Of a stretch of DNA of 64,000 nucleotides, positions 60,737-64,000 are shown piece after piece (the first letter of the stretch is position 1; every line of letters starts with the position of its first letter). The stretch is taken from the NCBI GenBank assembly GCA_938034975.1, contig CALHNI010000001.1, forward strand, positions 1 through 64,000, written 5' to 3'. The DNA is from Candidatus Goldiibacteriota bacterium. Lineage in GTDB: Bacteria; Oederibacteriota; PGYV01; DYJU01. Both the position numbers and the translations under genes were made by a program. The notes below the pieces were generated by a model that did no database searches, was not told where the DNA came from, and saw nothing but the letters and a program-made list of their open reading frames with translations.

Positions 60737-62074
60737 ATGTTAAAATACGATTTCAGGACAATTTCATTAAAAATATTAACAGATGTTTTTAAAAGCAAAC
60801 GCTGGGCCAAAGAATCAATTGAAGAAAATTTAAATACAATTGATAATATACATGGAGATATTAAAAAAGTTTATGAACTTACATATGGGATTTTACGCAA
60901 TAAAAATTTAATTGATTATTATATTTCAAGATATATAAAAAAACCGGTTACAGATATTATGTTGCAAAATATTTTAAGAATCGGTTATTACCAGATATAT
61001 CATATGAATTCAATTCCACCCTATGCTGCAATTAATACATGTGTTGAACTTGCCAAAAATTTTATTCATCCCAAAACATCAGGTTTTGTAAATGCTGTAT
61101 TAAGGAATATTTTAAGATATAAAAATGAAAAAGTTAATATCCATGCAAAAGATAATATTGAGTATTTTAGTATTAAATATTCTTATGAACCATGGATGAT
61201 AAAATTTTTTCTAAAATATTATGATGAAAAAACCGTTGAACAGATATTAAAATCCGGCAATGAAAAACCACCTGTTTTTATTAGAACAAATCTTTTAAAA
61301 ATAAAAAGTCAGGAATTAGAAAAAGAACTAAAAAATCTGAATATTTTTATAAAACCAGTTAAAATTTTAAAAAATGCTTTTTTAGTTGAAAAAGGCGACC
61401 CAATAAAAACACCATCATTTGAAAATGGCTTTTTTTATGTTCAGGATTTGTCTTCACAACTTTTGGGATACTTTACTGATGCACAACCTAATGAAATAAT
61501 AATGGATGTGGCTAGCGCACCTGGTGGTAAAACTATTTATTGTGCTATAAATATGAAAAACAAAGGGAAAATAATTTCAATAGAATTAAAAAAAGAAAGA
61601 ATTTTAATGATGGAAAGGAATTTTATGCGGCTTGGTATTAAAAACGTAGAAATTATTCAACAGGACGCAACCTTTGATATACCAAATTTTAAAGACAAAG
61701 CCGATAAAATTATTCTTGATGCACCATGCTCGGGTCTGGGAGTTATACGACGCCATCCTGAAAAAAAATGGTGTTTAAAAGAAGAAATTCTTTTTTCTTT
61801 TCCAGAATTACAGATTAAATTACTGAATAATGTAAAAAACTGGGTAAAAAAAGACGGATTATTGTTTTATTCCACCTGCACCATAAATCCGGAAGAAAAT
61901 GAAAATTTAATTGCAAAATTTTTAAAACAAAACAAGAATTTTAAACTGTGTAATTTAATATATAAAAATAATAAATTAAAAACTTATATGAAAGAAAATT
62001 TCTTTTTATCCCTGCCAGGAAACAAAGATAATATGGATGGCTTTTTTATTGCAAAACTTAAAAGAGACCTATAA
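60737..62074 (+). CDS. rsmB: 16S rRNA cytosine-C5 methyltransferase RsmB
   Basis: RsmB methylates C967 of 16S rRNA with SAM. The 445 residues have the N-terminal NusB-like RNA-binding domain (about 1-140) and a Rossmann methyltransferase domain. The latter shows DVASAPGGKT, LDAPCSGLGVIRRHPEKKW and YSTCTINPEEN, with both catalytic cysteines. AAAGGCA precedes the ATG. It is a single gene and its end overlaps the end of htpX on the opposite strand by 6 bases. Confidence 0.95.
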   Translation: MLKYDFRTISLKILTDVFKSKRWAKESIEENLNTIDNIHGDIKKVYELTYGILRNKNLIDYYISRYIKKPVTDIMLQNILRIGYYQIYHMNSIPPYAAINTCVELAKNFIHPKTSGFVNAVLRNILRYKNEKVNIHAKDNIEYFSIKYSYEPWMIKFFLKYYDEKTVEQILKSGNEKPPVFIRTNLLKIKSQELEKELKNLNIFIKPVKILKNAFLVEKGDPIKTPSFENGFFYVQDLSSQLLGYFTDAQPNEIIMDVASAPGGKTIYCAINMKNKGKIISIELKKERILMMERNFMRLGIKNVEIIQQDATFDIPNFKDKADKIILDAPCSGLGVIRRHPEKKWCLKEEILFSFPELQIKLLNNVKNWVKKDGLLFYSTCTINPEENENLIAKFLKQNKNFKLCNLIYKNNKLKTYMKENFFLSLPGNKDNMDGFFIAKLKRDL

Positions 62075-62890
62075 CTTTTTTAAATTTTCTATACGTTGTT
62101 TTAATGTAGGATGCGTTGAAAAAAGAGATGCAAAAAAATCTCCTTTTAATGGATTTACAATAAACATATGTGCTGTTGATGGTTCTATATTAGCAGGTTT
62201 TGTTTTGACTGACTGATGCAATTTTTCAAGAGCACTTATCAAATCCTGTGGTCTTCCTGTAATTTGAGCACTCCCAGCATCTGCTGCATATTCCCTTGAT
62301 CGGGATATTGCAAGTTGTATTAAAAGTGCTGCAATTGGAGCAAGAATCAAAAGGAGTAATGCCATTATCCCACTGCTACCGCGCTCATCATCTCTCCCAC
62401 CAAAAAAGAATGCCATCCGTGCAAGCATTGTAATTGCACCGGCAAATGTTGCTGCAACTGTTCCGGTTAATATATCATAATGTTTTATATGAGACAATTC
62501 ATGGGCAATTACTGCTTCTAATTCTCTTTTGTCTAATATATCCAGTATTCCAGTGGTTAATGCAACAGCTGAATGAGAAGGATTCCTGCCTGTTGCAAAT
62601 GCATTTGCCATCCTTTCGTTAATTATATAAACTTTTGGCATAGGAATACCTGCATTTATTGATAATTTTTCAACCATTGAATAAATTTCAGGGGCATCTT
62701 CTTTTTTTATTGGTTTAGCCCCATACATCGTAAGCACAATTTTATCCGAAAACCAGTAACTGAAAAAATTCATAAGCAAAGCAAAAAAGAATGCATAAAT
62801 CATACCAGTCTGTCCACCGATTAAATCCCCAATATATATAAAAAGAGCTGTTAGGATTCCCATGAGTAAAAAAGTTTTAAATTGATTCAT
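62069..62890 (-). CDS. htpX: membrane zinc metalloprotease HtpX
   Basis: HtpX degrades misfolded membrane proteins. The 273 residues have two N-terminal membrane segments (about 5-22 and 28-48), NERMANAFATGRNP and the zinc motif AHELSHIKHYD (His130, Glu131, His134). Two more hydrophobic segments (about 140-165 and 172-193) and SREYAADAGSAQ with the third zinc ligand follow. The C-terminal THPTLKQRIENL is typical. A GGAGG-type Shine-Dalgarno lies before the ATG. It sits between rsmB (convergent) and a PilZ gene upstream on the same strand, 48 bases away. Confidence 0.95.
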   Translation of the reverse strand: MNQFKTFLLMGILTALFIYIGDLIGGQTGMIYAFFFALLMNFFSYWFSDKIVLTMYGAKPIKKEDAPEIYSMVEKLSINAGIPMPKVYIINERMANAFATGRNPSHSAVALTTGILDILDKRELEAVIAHELSHIKHYDILTGTVAATFAGAITMLARMAFFFGGRDDERGSSGIMALLLLILAPIAALLIQLAISRSREYAADAGSAQITGRPQDLISALEKLHQSVKTKPANIEPSTAHMFIVNPLKGDFFASLFSTHPTLKQRIENLKKL

Positions 62891-62938
62891 TGAAAATCGC
62901 CTCCTTTTTATATAAAAAATATTTAATTCAGGAATTAT

Positions 62939-63310
62939 TTATTCTTCTACTAATTTTGCAATAAAATTTTTATCTTCTTCTTTTAATACCAAAAATTCTA
63001 TACCTGTTCTGAATTTATTTAAACTTGCATCTTTAGCACACCATCTTACTTCTGCAAAAGTAATTATCGGTTCTTCTTTTCCTTCCGGCTTGAATTCAAT
63101 TCTTAATATTTGCTCTTTCTGTAATTCATTTTCCCCAATTAACTGGATTCCACCAACGCTGATATTTGCTGATTCAACTTCTTTTTTAAAAGCTTCCTGT
63201 TTTATATTCTGTATTTCATTTTGAGCAGAAACTAATTTGTAATTTACTTTAAACTTTTTATCAACTCTTTTATATTTTCTCCTTTCTACAAAAATTTCAC
63301 CTTCTGGCAT
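62939..63310 (-). CDS. PilZ-domain c-di-GMP receptor protein
   Basis: The 123 residues form a single PilZ domain: RRKYKRV (the RxxxR c-di-GMP switch, residues 11-15), ANISVGGIQLIG (the N/DxSxxG part) and a C-terminal beta-strand region with AEVRWCAKD and FRTGIEFLVL. Both binding motifs are intact, so it should bind c-di-GMP. No output domain is attached; it probably acts by protein-protein contact, for example on motility or secretion. It complements the HD-GYP phosphodiesterase at 21242. AGGAG precedes the ATG. Confidence 0.9.
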   Translation of the reverse strand: MPEGEIFVERRKYKRVDKKFKVNYKLVSAQNEIQNIKQEAFKKEVESANISVGGIQLIGENELQKEQILRIEFKPEGKEEPIITFAEVRWCAKDASLNKFRTGIEFLVLKEEDKNFIAKLVEE

Positions 63311-63378
63311 TTTAAATCATCTCCTTTATTTTTTTATTATTTTAATATTAAAAAAAATTTTTTTCAATAAAAAAAAGT

Positions 63379-63407
63379 TTGACCTTGTCTTTTTTTTAAT
63401 TTAAAAT
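63379..63407 (+). promoter_or_regulatory. promoter of the secreted-protein gene
   Basis: TTGACC (63379-63384), a 17-base spacer and TAAAAT (63402-63407) precede a strong CAGGAGGT Shine-Dalgarno and the ATG at 63440. Confidence 0.65.
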
Positions 63408-63439
63408 AATAACAAATTAAAACAGGAGGTCTTTTAATA

Positions 63440-63943
63440 ATGAAAAAGTTGCTTTATTTCTTAATTATTTTATTGGTATTTTCACAACAATTTTTATATT
63501 CAGCATCTAAAACAAAAACATCAACAAGTCTTTATTATTCTGAAACTTACAAAGCAGCCAAAGGTTTTGGTGCAGGACTTATTTTTGGTCTTTCAAGCGG
63601 TATCAGTTTAAAAAACTGGATATCACGCGAAGGTGCTTTACAATTTGATATCAGCTGGGATTTTCACTGGGCTGCTTTCGGTGTTGGAATTGCTTATTTA
63701 TTTCATAATTTTAAACTAATTACAGTTAAAGATAGTTTACTACCACTTTATTTTGGAATAAAAGGATGGTTAGGGCTTTCTTCTCATTCAATGGCTCTTG
63801 GTGTTCAGGTTCCGATTGGTATTGTATGGATTCCCAAAGAAGCGCCAATTGATGTCTTTTTACAAATAGAACCAGGAATTGGCTTGATTCCTTCTACCGG
63901 ATTTGCACCTAATGCAGGAATTGGTATCCGGTATTATTTCTAA
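63440..63943 (+). CDS. secreted, probably outer-membrane beta-barrel protein
   Basis: The 167 residues have a signal peptide (about 1-21, KLLYFLIILLVFSQQFLYSA). The mature part alternates short hydrophobic strands with turns (GAGLIFGLSSGISL, LQFDISWDFHW, LYFGIKGWLGL, NAGIGIRYYF) and ends in an aromatic residue. That is typical of small outer-membrane barrels. No enzyme motif is visible and no family is recognised. It has a strong promoter and Shine-Dalgarno, so it may be well expressed. Confidence 0.7.
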   Translation: MKKLLYFLIILLVFSQQFLYSASKTKTSTSLYYSETYKAAKGFGAGLIFGLSSGISLKNWISREGALQFDISWDFHWAAFGVGIAYLFHNFKLITVKDSLLPLYFGIKGWLGLSSHSMALGVQVPIGIVWIPKEAPIDVFLQIEPGIGLIPSTGFAPNAGIGIRYYF

Positions 63944-63981
63944 AATAAATTAAAAATCAGGGTTACGAATTAAACATAACC

Positions 63982-64000
63982 TTGCTCCGAAAAACGCATT
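63982..64000 (-). repeat. possible start of another composite repeat copy
   Basis: The last bases CCGAAAAACGCATT match the left arm of part A (CCGTAAAAACGCATT) with one base missing and are cut by the window end. An imperfect GGTTA...TAACC hairpin lies just before (about 63961-63982) and may terminate the secreted-protein gene. Confidence 0.45.

Overview
The window is strongly AT-rich bacterial chromosome with tightly packed genes. The set (MEP-pathway IspD/IspH, RadA, ThrS, S1, Rex, aromatic and purine biosynthesis, Ffh, RsmB, HtpX) is core chromosomal. Lipoprotein solute-binding proteins, signal-peptide glycoside hydrolases with YPNP-type C-terminal sorting tails and a likely beta-barrel protein suggest a diderm. 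Two GH8 enzymes, a GH18 enzyme, MalQ and sugar ABC transporters suggest a polysaccharide degrader, probably fermentative (Rex). Long Thr-rich TFT/TPT linkers, low GC and FlgD-like tails fit an uncultured candidate lineage (Elusimicrobia/Omnitrophica/Goldbacteria-like neighbourhood), but the phylum cannot be fixed from sequence alone.

Layout. 121-12846 (minus): a 12-gene run hisC-aroF-tyrA-aroA-plsC-ispH-S1-rex-thrS-radA-PIN/TRAM-ispD with overlaps or very short gaps. 13107-15218 (plus): divergent EF-G-like GTPase. 15225-20971 (minus): purS-purQ-purL-purF-aroB. 21242-27927 (minus): signalling block with an HD-GYP protein and the operon histidine kinase - response regulator - receiver/pseudokinase - AAC(3)-family protein. 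28265-30096 (minus): two TPM-domain proteins and an HD hydrolase. 30212-33152 (plus): PASTA protein-rpe-ffh. 33143-40299 (minus): transporter operon with a CUT1 sugar module (binding protein and two permeases) followed by an Opp/Dpp module (B, C, D, F). 40300-43670: decayed island with a broken transposase, an FtsK-like remnant, two unknown ORFs behind a near-consensus promoter, and a frameshifted Cys-rich ORF. 43673-50238 (minus): GH8, GH18 and MalQ. 50318-52090: a small unknown gene and a decayed membrane glycosyltransferase-like gene. 52554-60316: PpiD/SurA-like foldase, a second sugar-binding lipoprotein and a 1499-residue modular GH8. 60737-63943: rsmB, htpX, a PilZ protein and a secreted/outer-membrane protein.

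The most unusual structure is a family of about 200-bp composite intergenic repeats (13001, 21059, 22789, 28003, 28887, 50675, 52183, 55440, 60353, 60469 and at the window end). A full copy has a palindrome resembling CGTAAAAACGCGTT-N4-AACGCGTTTTTACG (part A), an AT-rich block containing TTCACC (part B), and a CTGAAAATCG...CGATTTTCAG hairpin (part C). Part A looks like a bidirectional intrinsic terminator and often lies about 9-15 bp upstream of the next gene's -35 box. In one copy the start codon and signal peptide of a TPM-domain gene lie inside the repeat. A second unusual structure is a duplicated barrel-sandwich-hybrid-like insertion in the first extracytoplasmic loop of the MalG-type permease. 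No rRNA, tRNA or CRISPR array was recognised.
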